Shown one piece after another: positions 35,753-46,974 of a DNA stretch of 64,000 nt (positions within the stretch are counted from its first letter, which is position 1; each line of letters begins with the position of its first letter). The translations under genes were made by a program, and so were the position numbers. The notes under the pieces were generated by a model, which worked only from the letters and a program-made list of their open reading frames with translations, did no database searches and had not been told where the DNA came from. Origin of the DNA: Roseovarius mucosus DSM 17069 (GTDB taxonomy: Bacteria > Pseudomonadota > Alphaproteobacteria > Rhodobacterales > Rhodobacteraceae); assembly GCF_000768555.3 (NCBI RefSeq), contig NZ_KN293979.1, positions 186,001 to 250,000 on the forward strand, given 5' to 3'.

Positions 35753-35810
35753 TGCAGGGTCGCACAAAATCGCACTAGGCGCGGGGCGGGGCCAGCGATA
35801 GCATCGCCCC

Positions 35811-36689
35811 ATGACCTATGATCTCATCCTTGGCGATTACGCCTATTCGTCCTGGTCCCTGCGCGGATGGCTCTTGCTCGCGCGATTTGGACTTCCTTAT
35901 CGCGTGCGCCTGCTCGATTTCGACGCCGAGGCGAGCGTGGCGCAGCAATTGGCCGATTTGGCCCCGGCACGCACCGTGCCGGTGCTGGTGACGCCCGAAG
36001 GGGTTGCAGTGTCAGACAGCCTTGCCATGGCCGAGGAATTGGCCAGCCGACATCCCGAGGCGGTGATATGGCCCACCGATCCACGAGCCCGCGCAACGGC
36101 GCGCACACTTGCAGCGGAAATGCATTCGGGCTTTGGGGCTCTGCGCGGCGATTGTCCGATGAACCTGCGCGCGGCCTATATCGGTGTCACGCCTTCGCAG
36201 GCGGTGCTGAATGATCTCGCCCGGATCGAGACCCTGTGGCAGCACGCCCGTGCCACCTGCGCGCCAAATGGCCCATGGCTTTGTGGGGATTACAGCGCTG
36301 CGGATGCGTTTTTTGCACCGGTGGCTGCGCGGATTGCGGGGTATGGCCTGCCGGTGTCCGAGCATGCCCGCGCCTATGTTGCGGCCCATCTGAACGATCC
36401 TGCGTTTCGTCGTTGGCGCGCCATGGGACTGGTGCGCGGGGCGACGCTTGCCCGCTATGCCAAGCCCTATGCCACGGCACCTTGGCCCGGCCCGGTGCCG
36501 CGCCCGGCACGCGCGGTGGCTGAGGGCACGCCCGAGAATACGGCCTGTCCCTATTCCGGCGATCCCGTGACCGACCTGATGGAGAGCGAAGGGCGCATCT
36601 TCGGCTTTTGCAACCCGTTCTGCCGCGACAAGACAGTGGCTGATCCCGATGCATGGCCGGCCTTTGTTGCCCTGCGCGACGGGGCCTGA
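35811..36689 (+). CDS. Glutathione S-transferase family protein with C-terminal TRASH-like motif
   Basis: In this 292-residue protein, residues 1-80 form the thioredoxin-like domain with the Ser-rich start LGDYAYSSWSLRGWLLL and PVLVTPEGVAVSDSLAMAE; residues 90-215 form the helical domain. About 75 more residues than a usual GST follow and end with CPYSGDPVTDLMESEGRIF, then FCNPFCRDKTVADPDAW. Cys246, Cys267 and Cys271 give CX20CX3C, the spacing of TRASH metal-binding domains. The substrate is unknown. It converges with the DUF2125 gene at 2 bases. Confidence 0.85.
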   Translation: MTYDLILGDYAYSSWSLRGWLLLARFGLPYRVRLLDFDAEASVAQQLADLAPARTVPVLVTPEGVAVSDSLAMAEELASRHPEAVIWPTDPRARATARTLAAEMHSGFGALRGDCPMNLRAAYIGVTPSQAVLNDLARIETLWQHARATCAPNGPWLCGDYSAADAFFAPVAARIAGYGLPVSEHARAYVAAHLNDPAFRRWRAMGLVRGATLARYAKPYATAPWPGPVPRPARAVAEGTPENTACPYSGDPVTDLMESEGRIFGFCNPFCRDKTVADPDAWPAFVALRDGA

Positions 36690-36691
36690 AC

Positions 36692-37693
36692 CTATCTCAG
36701 CCGCAGTATCGGTGCCGGGCCGATCGGGATTAGCCCCAGCAGGATACGCCCGTTGCGAAATGTCAGTGGCACATCCAGCGTTTCGGGATTGCCTGACATC
36801 TGCGCCATGAGGGAGAGACCGTTCTCAAGCGTTCCCAGCATGCTCTCAGGCACCGCCCCGGTCTGAGCTGCGATTTGCAGGATGTCGCGCCAGTTGCGTG
36901 CTTTGAGCGTGATGTCGCCCTCGGGCCAGCCTTCGGGCGTGACCTTGACCGCGCCCGCAGCCTGAAGATGCAGTTGCCCCCATTTCGCATCGGCAAGCTT
37001 TACCTTGATCTCGGTCGGTTGTGGCCGGGCGTCTTCGACGGCGCTGCGGTCCCAGATCCGGTCAAATCGCACGGTCAGATCGGCATGGAGCCCGGAAATC
37101 TGCCGAGGCAGGCGCCCTTGCGGATCAAGCCGAGCCTGCCAGGGGGCGGCAAGCGTCAGCCCCTCGGCGGAGAGGCCCAGACGATACTCGGCGTCGATCT
37201 GCCTCTCAGCCGCCAGCGTCAGGCTGGTCAGGGCGGTTGGCTCGTCTGGTCGTGCCTCGGGCGAGACTTGCAGGAATTCCGCTGTCAGCGTGGCGCGTTC
37301 CGGGGCCAGCCGCGTATCAGGGGCGATGCGCAGGCTGGCGCGCATGTCGCGACTCTCGATGCGGAATTTCTCTTGTGGTGTGGCGATCAACTGCTGATCC
37401 GGCCAGACGGCGATGACGTGGTTCGGCTGATAGCTGAGGGCGAGGATTTGGAAAAACTCTGCCTCCCAAGCAAGGCCTGTCGCAGGATCGGCGAGCACAA
37501 GGTCGGAAAATCCGGTGTCAAATCGGTTGGGAAAGCCCTGCACCGTGATATCAGAAGTCTCGGCCACCCAGCCTTCGGCGCGCCGCGCCTCGAACCATGT
37601 CTCAAAGCCGCGGCTCAACCCGTTTTGCCCTACGAACCAGTAGCCAGACCAGCCCGATGCGGCGATCAAGATCACGGCAAGCAGAAATCTCAT
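36692..37693 (-). CDS. DUF2125 family protein
   Basis: This 333-residue protein has one N-terminal membrane anchor or signal (MRFLLAVILIAASGWSGYWF) and a long extracytoplasmic domain rich in alternating strands, for example VAETSDITVQGFPNRFDTGF and LTFRNGRILLGLIPIGPAP at the C-terminus. It matches DUF2125, an alphaproteobacterial family of unknown function; such repeated-strand proteins resemble AsmA-like envelope proteins, but that is inference. The ATG at 37711 (MKGARTMRF) is a possible alternative start. It is divergent from chaC. Confidence 0.82.
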   Translation of the reverse strand: MRFLLAVILIAASGWSGYWFVGQNGLSRGFETWFEARRAEGWVAETSDITVQGFPNRFDTGFSDLVLADPATGLAWEAEFFQILALSYQPNHVIAVWPDQQLIATPQEKFRIESRDMRASLRIAPDTRLAPERATLTAEFLQVSPEARPDEPTALTSLTLAAERQIDAEYRLGLSAEGLTLAAPWQARLDPQGRLPRQISGLHADLTVRFDRIWDRSAVEDARPQPTEIKVKLADAKWGQLHLQAAGAVKVTPEGWPEGDITLKARNWRDILQIAAQTGAVPESMLGTLENGLSLMAQMSGNPETLDVPLTFRNGRILLGLIPIGPAPILRLR

Positions 37694-37765
37694 GGTGCGC
37701 GCCCCTTTCATGCCCAGTGAGAGCTGTTTATAGGGGGCGGTGCGCGAGGAACAGGGGCAAAGGCT

Positions 37766-38290
37766 ATGTGGGTATTCGGCTACGGGTCGCTGGTGTGGAA
37801 TCCGGGCTTTGACGCGGTCGAGCGGGTGATTGCCCGACTGCCCGACTATCACCGCAGCTTTTGCATGCGTAGCATCCACCATCGCGGCACGGATGAGGTT
37901 CCCGGTCTGGTTCTGGCATTGGATGCCAGTCCCGGTGCGCTCTGCCAGGGGGTGGCGCTACGGGCCGACCCCGCAGAGGCCGAAGATGTACTGGCCTATC
38001 TGCGCGAGCGCGAGCTGATTTCCTCGGCCTATCTGGAGAGGATGCTGGAGATTGATCTGGCCGACGGTCGCCGGGTCGAGGCCGTGACCTATGTGATCGA
38101 CCCCGATCACGTGCAATATTGCGGCGGTCTGGATCTCGAGGAACAGGCGGGTATCATCGCCCGCGCTGTCGGCGGGCGTGGGCCAAACACCGAATATCTC
38201 TACAACACCGCTGACCACCTGCGACAGTTGGGCATCCACGACAAGGAGCTGGATTGGCTGGTGCGGCGGGTGCGCCATATCTGTGGATAA
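37766..38290 (+). CDS. Gamma-glutamylcyclotransferase (ChaC type)
   Basis: This 174-residue cytosolic enzyme cleaves glutathione to 5-oxoproline and Cys-Gly. The substrate loop VFGYGSLVWNPGF is at residues 3-15, the catalytic Glu is expected in LRERELISSAYLE, and GRGPNTEYLYNTADHLRQLG is the conserved C-terminal ChaC block. It may be functionally linked with the nearby GST, though that gene is on the other side of DUF2125. AAAGG lies close to the start. Confidence 0.92.
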   Translation: MWVFGYGSLVWNPGFDAVERVIARLPDYHRSFCMRSIHHRGTDEVPGLVLALDASPGALCQGVALRADPAEAEDVLAYLRERELISSAYLERMLEIDLADGRRVEAVTYVIDPDHVQYCGGLDLEEQAGIIARAVGGRGPNTEYLYNTADHLRQLGIHDKELDWLVRRVRHICG

Positions 38291-38357
38291 ATCCTTGGCT
38301 TGGGCGTCCAAGCCGCGTAGGGTTGGCCCAAGAAATCCAAGTGTCGGGAGCGTCCAG

Positions 38358-39584
38358 ATGGACCAGCCGGACCGTGAGGTCGAGCCGCAGTTTTCATATC
38401 CCTACCGCCAGATCTTTTTGATGCTGGTGGTCATCGGGCTGACCGCGCTCGGTGCCTTTGTGGCACTCCCTCGGGTGCTGCCTGTGTTCGAGGCCAATCT
38501 CTGGCTCAACGGGTTCATTTTCTTTGTCTTCGTCCTCGGGGTGATTGCGACCTTCTGGCAGGTGCTGCAACTGATCGGATCGGCCCGCTGGATCGACGGG
38601 TTTGCTGCACAACTGCCCGGCCACGAGATGACGCAACCGCCCTCGATGCTGGCGCCACTTGCCACATTGCTGCGCTCGCGCGGCAAGCGGATGCAGATTG
38701 CGTCAACTTCGGCGCGCTCGATCCTCGACTCGGTTGCACAACGGATCGACGAGGCGCGTGAGATCACCCGCTATATTGTGAGCCTTTTGATCTTTCTCGG
38801 GCTGTTGGGCACGTTTTACGGCCTTGCCACCACGGTGCCCGCAGTCGTGGACACGATCCGCAGCCTTGCGCCGCAAGAGGGCGAAGAGGGGATCGCCGTT
38901 TTCAACCGCCTTATGAGCGGGCTTGAGGCGCAATTGGGTGGAATGGGTGTGGCCTTTTCCTCGTCGCTTCTGGGGCTTGCCGGATCGTTGGTGGTAGGGC
39001 TGCTCGAGCTTTTTGCGGGGCATGGGCAAAATCGTTTCTACCGCGAGCTCGAGGAATGGATGTCCACGATCACGCGGGTCGGGTTCGCCAGCGGCGACGG
39101 GGATGGTGGCGAGGGGGGCGCGGTAACGCATCTGCTCGATCACATGGCCGAACAGATGGACGCGCTCCAATCCATGCTCAGCCAGTCGGACATGAGCCGC
39201 GCGATGGTCGACCAGAAACTTGGGGTTTTGGCGGATTCAATCGAGCGGCTGACACACCGGATGAGCGATCAGAACCCGGTGCAACTGGCGCTCTTGCGTT
39301 TGGCCGAGGGCCAAGAGCGGTTGATCGCCTCGCTGGAGGCGCGCGACGCCACGCCCCACGAGGGGATTGATGCAGAAAGCCGGATGCGCCTGCGCTCGAT
39401 CGACGTGCAGATGCTGCGGATTCTCGAGGAAATCAGTGCCGGTCGGCAAGAGACCATGACCGAATTGCGCACCGATCTGGCGGCCCTGACGCGGGTTCTG
39501 GGGCAGGCGCGCCCTTCGCCAACGCCGCGCCCCGTGCGCCCGATCGTGCCGCGCTCAGATTCGGATCAGGCTGAGGAGGGCTGA
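38358..39584 (+). CDS. MotA/TolQ/ExbB-family membrane protein with C-terminal helical tail
   Basis: This 408-residue protein is the probable stator A subunit of a proton-driven complex. Hydrophobic segments lie near 19-41, 46-72, 137-164 (IVSLLIFLGLLGTFYGLATT, the family core) and 195-218. GLEAQLGGMGVAFSSSLLGL is the second MotA/ExbB signature. Residues 230-408 are cytosolic, predicted helical and Gln/Glu-rich (HLLDHMAEQMDALQSMLSQ), longer than TolQ or ExbB. GGGAG precedes the ATG. It is followed after 2 bases by the partner gene; no tol, exb/ton or flagellar gene is nearby. Confidence 0.85.
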   Translation: MDQPDREVEPQFSYPYRQIFLMLVVIGLTALGAFVALPRVLPVFEANLWLNGFIFFVFVLGVIATFWQVLQLIGSARWIDGFAAQLPGHEMTQPPSMLAPLATLLRSRGKRMQIASTSARSILDSVAQRIDEAREITRYIVSLLIFLGLLGTFYGLATTVPAVVDTIRSLAPQEGEEGIAVFNRLMSGLEAQLGGMGVAFSSSLLGLAGSLVVGLLELFAGHGQNRFYRELEEWMSTITRVGFASGDGDGGEGGAVTHLLDHMAEQMDALQSMLSQSDMSRAMVDQKLGVLADSIERLTHRMSDQNPVQLALLRLAEGQERLIASLEARDATPHEGIDAESRMRLRSIDVQMLRILEEISAGRQETMTELRTDLAALTRVLGQARPSPTPRPVRPIVPRSDSDQAEEG

Positions 39585-39586
39585 CC

Positions 39587-41347
39587 ATGGCCCTCTCGCG
39601 GCGCAGCGGCGCGCGGTTTCAGGCCTCGATCTGGCCGGGCTTTGTCGATGCGATGACCGGTCTTTTGCTGGTGCTGATGTTCGTTCTCACGATCTTCATG
39701 ATGGTGCAGTTCGTGCTGCGCGAGGAAATCAGCGGGCAGGCCACGAAACTTGACGCTCTCTCGGCAGAAGTGGCGGCATTGTCGCTGGCACTCGGGCTCG
39801 AACAGGATCGCAGCGAGGGGCTCGAGGATCGGGTCGGCACCTTGACCGCGACGCTGGATGACGCCCGAACCCGAGAGGCCGCACAGGCCGAAGCGCTACG
39901 CATCGCGCAGGGGCGCATTGCCAGCTTTGAGGAACAGGTCGCCGGCCTCTTGGCTGAGCGCGAGGCTGCGCAGGGGCGCATCTCTGATCTCGAGGCTGCG
40001 CGCGCCGAATTGCTGAGCGATCAAGAGCAGTTGCAACTCGCGCTTGCAGGCTTGCGCGACGAGGTCGACGCACAGGCCGAGGCCGCGCGTCTTGCTGCCG
40101 CACGGCGCGAGGCTCTCGAGGCGCTTGCGGCGGACCTGCGGCAGCGCAACGCGGACGCGGCTGAGGCACAGGCGGCCCTTGAACAGCAGCTAAGCGCCGA
40201 GGAACAGGCCCGTTTGACGGAGGCCGCCGCCGCCGAAGCCCTGCGCGCGCGCCTGGCAGAAGCGGATACCGAACTGACCGCCATGACATTGGCACTGGAA
40301 GAACAACGCAAGCGCGCCGAAGAAACGCTGACGCTTCTCGCGGCGGCGGAAACGGCGCGGTCGGACTTGAACAGCCAGTTGGCGCAGGCGCTCTTGGATG
40401 CCGAACAGGAGGCCGCAACGCAAGAGGCCGATATCGAGCGGCTGCAGGGCGAGTTGGCCGAGGTGCGCGATACCGCGGCGCAAACTGCGCAAGAGGCACA
40501 AGCGGTGCGGGATCAACTGGTGGCTGCGCTTGCTGCGCAACGCGCGGCCGAAGCGGCGGCTGAGACACAGATGACGGAGGCGGAGCAGCGCGCGGCGTTG
40601 TTGGCAGAGGCGCGAGCGCGCCTCGCGACCGAGGCGGCGCAGGCCACGGAGGCGCAAAAACAGCAGGCACTGCTCAATCAACAGGTGGCTGCCTTGCGGC
40701 AGCAACTCTCCGGGCTTCAGGCGCTGCTGGACGAGTCCAAGGCCCGTGAGGCTGAAACCGAGGTGCAGTTGCAGTCGCTTGGGAATGAGTTGAATACCGC
40801 CCTTGCACGTGTCGCTGCCGAAGAACGGCGGCGTCGCATCGCAGAAGAAGAGCGCGCGCGTCTTCTGGAAGCGGAGAAAGAGAACCTCGAAAAATACCGC
40901 TCGGAATTCTTTGGCCGCCTGCGCGATGTCTTGGGTCAGCAAGAGGGGGTGCAGATCGTCGGCGATCGGTTCGTATTCTCGTCCGAGGTGCTATTTGCCC
41001 CCGGCGAGGCGGAATTGTCACCTGCGGGGCGGGGCGAGATTGCCAAGGTGGCGGGCATCCTGCGGAATGTAATCGGGGACATCCCCGAGGGCATCAACTG
41101 GGTGCTTCAAGTCGATGGGCATACGGATAACGTGCCGATCATCGAGGGCGCGCGTTTTGCCGATAATTGGGCACTGAGCCAGGCGCGCGCGCTGTCGGTG
41201 GTGCGGTATCTCACCGAGGTCCTTGGTTTCCCGGCAGAGCGGCTATCGGCAAATGGCTATGGCGAATTCCAGCCGGTTAATCCTGCGGATACGCCCGAAG
41301 CGCGCGCGCAAAACCGGCGGATCGAGTTGAAACTGACAACGCGGTAA
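39587..41347 (+). CDS. MotB-like OmpA-family protein with very long coiled coil
   Basis: In this 586-residue B subunit, residues 16-43 form one membrane segment, WPGFVDAMTGLLLVLMFVLT, with an Asp where MotB has its proton-carrying Asp. Residues 50-445 are an almost uninterrupted Ala/Glu/Gln/Arg coiled coil, far longer than in MotB, ExbD or TolR. The C-terminal OmpA-like peptidoglycan-binding domain (about 460-586) contains LFAPGEAELSPAGRGEIAKV, VDGHTDNVPI and NRRIELKLTTR. GAGGAGG precedes the start. Together with the A subunit it would couple proton flow to force on the cell wall; the purpose is unknown. Confidence 0.88.
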   Translation: MALSRRSGARFQASIWPGFVDAMTGLLLVLMFVLTIFMMVQFVLREEISGQATKLDALSAEVAALSLALGLEQDRSEGLEDRVGTLTATLDDARTREAAQAEALRIAQGRIASFEEQVAGLLAEREAAQGRISDLEAARAELLSDQEQLQLALAGLRDEVDAQAEAARLAAARREALEALAADLRQRNADAAEAQAALEQQLSAEEQARLTEAAAAEALRARLAEADTELTAMTLALEEQRKRAEETLTLLAAAETARSDLNSQLAQALLDAEQEAATQEADIERLQGELAEVRDTAAQTAQEAQAVRDQLVAALAAQRAAEAAAETQMTEAEQRAALLAEARARLATEAAQATEAQKQQALLNQQVAALRQQLSGLQALLDESKAREAETEVQLQSLGNELNTALARVAAEERRRRIAEEERARLLEAEKENLEKYRSEFFGRLRDVLGQQEGVQIVGDRFVFSSEVLFAPGEAELSPAGRGEIAKVAGILRNVIGDIPEGINWVLQVDGHTDNVPIIEGARFADNWALSQARALSVVRYLTEVLGFPAERLSANGYGEFQPVNPADTPEARAQNRRIELKLTTR

Positions 41348-41353
41348 TATCGC

Positions 41354-42327
41354 TCAGGGCGTGACAGTTATATCGGCGTGCCGCACCGCAAGAACGGTCT
41401 CGCCGCGCGTCAGGCGCACATAGCCGCGATAATCACCTGATGGCCAGCCCCCCTGCGGTGCCTTGCGGCCAAAGGCGCGAAAAAGCTGTGCTTGTGGAGC
41501 GTCGAGCGTGATTTCGTGGACGAAAATCTCACCCTCAGGCCCGCGAGCGCTCAGGCTCAGGCGGTCGCCGGGCTGAGCGTAGAAGACATGCCCATAGAGG
41601 ACGAGCGGCTGATCTGGCTGCGCGTCGTTGGCACGGGCCGCACCGGAGCGGACTGCTTCAAACTCTGGTACGGAGGTGGAAAACCCGGCGGTAAAGAGCC
41701 CGGCGGGGTCATAGGGCAGGGCGGTTTGCCACAAACTCTGATCGAGGGGCGCACCGCAGGTGTCGACCGCGTCAGGGGTAAAGGGATCGACGATCTTGCC
41801 ATCCCGCAAAACACCCAGGTGGACGTGCGGAGCATTGGTAAGGCCGCTCAGACCCACCTGACCCAGAACATCGCCCGCCTCTACACTATCGCCTTTGCCT
41901 ACGCTGATGGACCCGCGCCTCATGTGGCAATAAAGCGTTTGCCAGCCATCGCCGTGATCGACGCGGACTGCGTTGCCGCACTCCTGCCCTCGGATGGCAT
42001 CGCGCGTTTCAGCGGTGACGGGGGTATCGGCCATACCATCCCGCGTCGCGGCGACAATGCCGGGGGCGGCAGCCAACACATTTACGCCCGCCTCCATATC
42101 CTCGAAGGACAGAAGCATGAAGTCTATGCCGCGATGGTCGTCCCGGCTTTTGATGCCGCAGGTATAGTCGCGTTGGCCGGGGCCGGGATCGGTATCGACG
42201 TAATCCTCGATATAGCAGGTCCGCCCGAGTTCGCAGTCCAACGGGAGGATCAGCTTGAAAGAATCGGCGGCGGCATGGGTTGCCACCGCCATGGTCAGTA
42301 TCGCAACTGCTGTCCCCAGCCGTGCCG

Positions 42328-42331
<4 letters not shown>
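41354..42331 (-). CDS. M23-family metallopeptidase (LytM type), exported
   Basis: This 325-residue protein has a signal peptide (MTARLGTAVAILTMAVATHA). The M23 zinc site is complete: HRGIDF supplies His and Asp, and LTNAPHVHLGVLRDGKIVDP gives the HxH. CGNAVRVDHGDGWQTLYCHM sits between them. The C-terminal 120 residues form a beta-rich domain. Likely cuts peptidoglycan cross-links in the periplasm. The start overlaps the clpA stop by 4 bases. It converges with the MotB-like gene at 6 bases. Confidence 0.92.
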
Positions 42332-44664
<2,333 letters not shown>

Positions 44665-44818
44665 GGTCGTGCTCCTTCTGATCTTGGCCGGGGCGGGCTG
44701 CCCACTAACCTTGGCCTCATAACCTTAAAGTTTGGTCGATAGTGGCCAGTCTTCAAGGATTATTTCATCAAACTGGGTCACATTTCGTGTAACCAGCGTT
44801 GTTTTCATCACGCCCCGC

Positions 44819-45586
44819 TTAGAAACGGTCCTTGCGTGTACGGATTTCAGCGAAGACATCAACCGGAGCGCGACCGGACATGCCCAAATGTGCCTGCACG
44901 CCTACGTCACCGGCGCGCAGAAACGGGTTGGTGGCCAATTCCTCGGCCAGGGTTGAGGGGACAGTGGGCCGACCTGCGGCGCGGGCGGCGCTGATCTCTT
45001 TGACCCTTGATATAAGGGCCGGGTTGTCCGGGTCAACGGTCAGTGCGAATTTCGCGTTACTTTGCGTGTATTCGTGACCGGAACAGACCATTGTCTCGGG
45101 TGGGAGTGCCGCAAGTTTTCCAAGACTTTCAAACATTTGTGGCATTGTGCCCTCGAAAACTCGCCCACAGCCCATTGCCATCAGGCTGTCTGCGGTAAAG
45201 ACCACCGCGCTTTCGGGGAAATGAAAGGCTATGTGGCCGAGCGTATGACCCGACACATCGAGGACGTGCCCCTCTTCCGACCCGATCGCGATCCGGTCGC
45301 CTTCGGTCACGGCCTGATCGAGGGGGGGCAGGCGGTGGGCGTCGGTGGCGGCACCGATCACCGATGCGGGGTGCCGCGCCAGCAGGGCGCCAAGGCCCTG
45401 AACATGGTCGGCGTGGTGATGGGTGAGCAGCACCAAAGAGGCGGCCCATCCTTGATTATCAAGGGCTTGCAGGATTGGCTCGGCCTCTGGCACGTCGATT
45501 ACTGCGGTCACTCCCGTGGCCGGATCATGCGCGATATAGGCATAGTTATCAGCCAGGCAGGGGACAGTAAGGATTTGCAAAACCAT
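44819..45586 (-). CDS. gloB: Hydroxyacylglutathione hydrolase (glyoxalase II)
   Basis: This 255-residue metallo-beta-lactamase-fold enzyme hydrolyses S-lactoylglutathione, the second step of methylglyoxal removal. The metal motif is THHHADH (55-61); DVSGHTLGHIAFHF and VCSGHEYTQSNAKFA are later metal and substrate blocks. The ATG at 45586 gives the standard family length; the frame is open 23 codons further but has no homology there. It is divergent from the methyltransferase gene. Confidence 0.95.
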   Translation of the reverse strand: MVLQILTVPCLADNYAYIAHDPATGVTAVIDVPEAEPILQALDNQGWAASLVLLTHHHADHVQGLGALLARHPASVIGAATDAHRLPPLDQAVTEGDRIAIGSEEGHVLDVSGHTLGHIAFHFPESAVVFTADSLMAMGCGRVFEGTMPQMFESLGKLAALPPETMVCSGHEYTQSNAKFALTVDPDNPALISRVKEISAARAAGRPTVPSTLAEELATNPFLRAGDVGVQAHLGMSGRAPVDVFAEIRTRKDRF

Positions 45587-45649
45587 GGTATTTTCCCGAT
45601 TGCCGGTTAGTGTTACGGTCAAGAGTGACTGATCTTTGGCCGGGCTGCA

Positions 45650-46390
45650 ATGCATCTAGACGTACAAGACCTGCGAAATTTTTACTACCGCAGCACATTG
45701 GGTCGCGCGGTGCAGAAAACCTTGCGCGCGCAAGTGGCGGAGTTCTGGCCCGAGGCGCAGGGACAGACGGTGGTCGGCTATGGATTCGCGGTGCCATTCC
45801 TGCGGCCCTACTTGGCTGATGCGCGCCGGGTGATCGGATTAATGCCCGCACCTCAAGGGGTTATCGGGTGGCCGCAGGGGATGCCGAATATCTCGGTGCT
45901 CTGTGAAGAGACGTTTTGGCCGTTGGAAACCGGGCATGTCGACAAACTCTTGGTGGTGCATGGGCTGGAGACTTCGGAGCAGCCTGGCGCGGTGCTGGAG
46001 GAGTGCTGGCGGGTGCTTGGGCCGGGAGGATCGGTGCTGTTCATCGTGCCGAACCGGGCTGGCCTGTGGTCGCGCTCGGATCGCACGCCGTTTGGATTTG
46101 GACGTCCCTACAGCCAAACGCAATTGGAGAGCCAATTGAAATCACACAACTTTTTGCCAGAGCATCACGCCACGACGCTCTATCAGCCGCCTTCGGAGCG
46201 TCCGTTCTGGCGAAAGACGGCGGGCATGTGGGAGCGGATGGGAGCCAAGCTATCGGTCGTAGTGTCGGGCGGGGTGCTGATGGTTGAGGCCACCAAGCGG
46301 GTGCAGGCACCGAGCGGTCCGGGGCTGCGGGACAAGGTGCGCAAACCGCTGTCGGTGCTGCGTCCGCAGCCAGAGGCCAAGCCGGTCTGA
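45650..46390 (+). CDS. SAM-dependent methyltransferase
   Basis: In this 246-residue protein the class I core is weakly visible: [18 protein letters not shown] in place of the usual GxGxG loop, [39 protein letters not shown] and [12 protein letters not shown]. It belongs to a group found beside gloB in Rhodobacterales by my recollection. The substrate is unknown. It converges with nsrR over 45 bp that hold an inverted repeat. Confidence 0.82.
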   Translation: MHLDVQDLRNFYYRSTLGRAVQKTLRAQVAEFWPEAQGQTVVGYGFAVPFLRPYLADARRVIGLMPAPQGVIGWPQGMPNISVLCEETFWPLETGHVDKLLVVHGLETSEQPGAVLEECWRVLGPGGSVLFIVPNRAGLWSRSDRTPFGFGRPYSQTQLESQLKSHNFLPEHHATTLYQPPSERPFWRKTAGMWERMGAKLSVVVSGGVLMVEATKRVQAPSGPGLRDKVRKPLSVLRPQPEAKPV

Positions 46391-46432
46391 AACCTTACAA
46401 AGCTTACAAACTGGGGGTCGATTCTGTAAGGT
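46390..46432. repeat. CCTTACA/GCTTACA motif, copy 2, with inverted partner
   Basis: AAACCTTACAAAGCTTACA (46390-46408) differs by one base from 28072-28090. Here ACCTTACA (46392-46399) also pairs with TGTAAGGT (46425-46432), which could form a stem-loop between the convergent methyltransferase and nsrR genes and end both transcripts. Confidence 0.5.
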
Positions 46433-46435
46433 CTA

Positions 46436-46858
46436 TTACCCCGTAGCCAAGGGCTGACGGTCGAGCGCGATGTCGGCCAGGGTGCTGCGGTCGAGATCAT
46501 CGAGAAAGGCGCGCTCTGCGGCCCTCAGCCGCGCCTTGAGTCGGCAGCGCCCGTCGAGAGAGCACTCTCCCGCCTCTGATCCGAAACAGGCGACGAGCGC
46601 CTGACCGGATTCGAGGTGACGAACGATGTCGCCAAGACGAATTTCGGTGGGAGGGCGGGCGAGGATCGCACCGCCACCGCCGCCGCGCCGGGTTTCGATC
46701 AGACCGGCCTGGGACAGGCGCTGCATGATCTTGGCGAGATGGTGGCGCGAGAGGTCAAATTCGGCTGCCAACTCGGCGGTAGAAAAGGCGCGCTCGGGCG
46801 CGCTGGCCATGCGCATGAGCATCCGCAGTCCGAAATCGGTAAAGGAGGTGAGGCGCAT
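46436..46858 (-). CDS. nsrR: Rrf2-family nitric-oxide-sensing repressor NsrR
   Basis: This 140-residue iron-sulfur repressor has the N-terminus RLTSFTDFGLRMLMRMA, the helix-turn-helix FSTAELAAEFDLSRHHLAKI, and cysteines at 91, 99 and 105 (ACFGSEAGECSLDGRC), close to the NsrR cluster ligands. The C-terminal AFLDDLDRSTLADIALDRQPL resembles E. coli NsrR. It is divergent from a cyclo-ligase-nnrS-nnrU operon, and an inverted repeat lies 21 bp upstream, so it probably represses both units until NO damages its cluster. The longer open frame upstream is not used. Confidence 0.85.
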   Translation of the reverse strand: MRLTSFTDFGLRMLMRMASAPERAFSTAELAAEFDLSRHHLAKIMQRLSQAGLIETRRGGGGGAILARPPTEIRLGDIVRHLESGQALVACFGSEAGECSLDGRCRLKARLRAAERAFLDDLDRSTLADIALDRQPLATG

Positions 46859-46878
46859 GGTCGCTAGGCTCTCTGTCA

Positions 46879-46901
46879 AATCGGTATTTACAATACCTAT
46901 T
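46879..46901. promoter_or_regulatory. Palindromic operator, probable NsrR site
   Basis: AATnGGTATT-TAC-AATACCnATT is a perfect dyad with a 3-base centre at 46889-46891. It fills the 18-bp spacer between TGTCAA (46874-46879) and TATTAG (46898-46903), a plausible promoter for the plus-strand operon, and lies 21 bp before the nsrR start. Rich in ATT/AAT halves, as NsrR sites are. Confidence 0.65.
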
Positions 46902-46974
46902 AGCAGGATTAGACCGGAATGGAAAGCGGGATCGGCGCCGCGCGCCCGTCCCGGATCACGGAAAGGACTGCAGC

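Noticed and set aside
40021..40942. Antisense frames across the coiled-coil gene
   Set aside because: The Ala/Glu/Arg repeats of the coiled coil leave stops rare on the other strand; products are low-complexity Ser/Arg/Ala or Pro/Arg.
38358..41347. Zorya-type anti-phage system (ZorA/ZorB)
   Set aside because: The pair shares MotA/MotB folds, but the long coil is in the B rather than the A subunit, and no zorC, zorD or zorE gene is adjacent.
44665..44818. clpS upstream of clpA
   Set aside because: The 154-bp gap is too short and no ClpS-like reading frame is seen on either strand.
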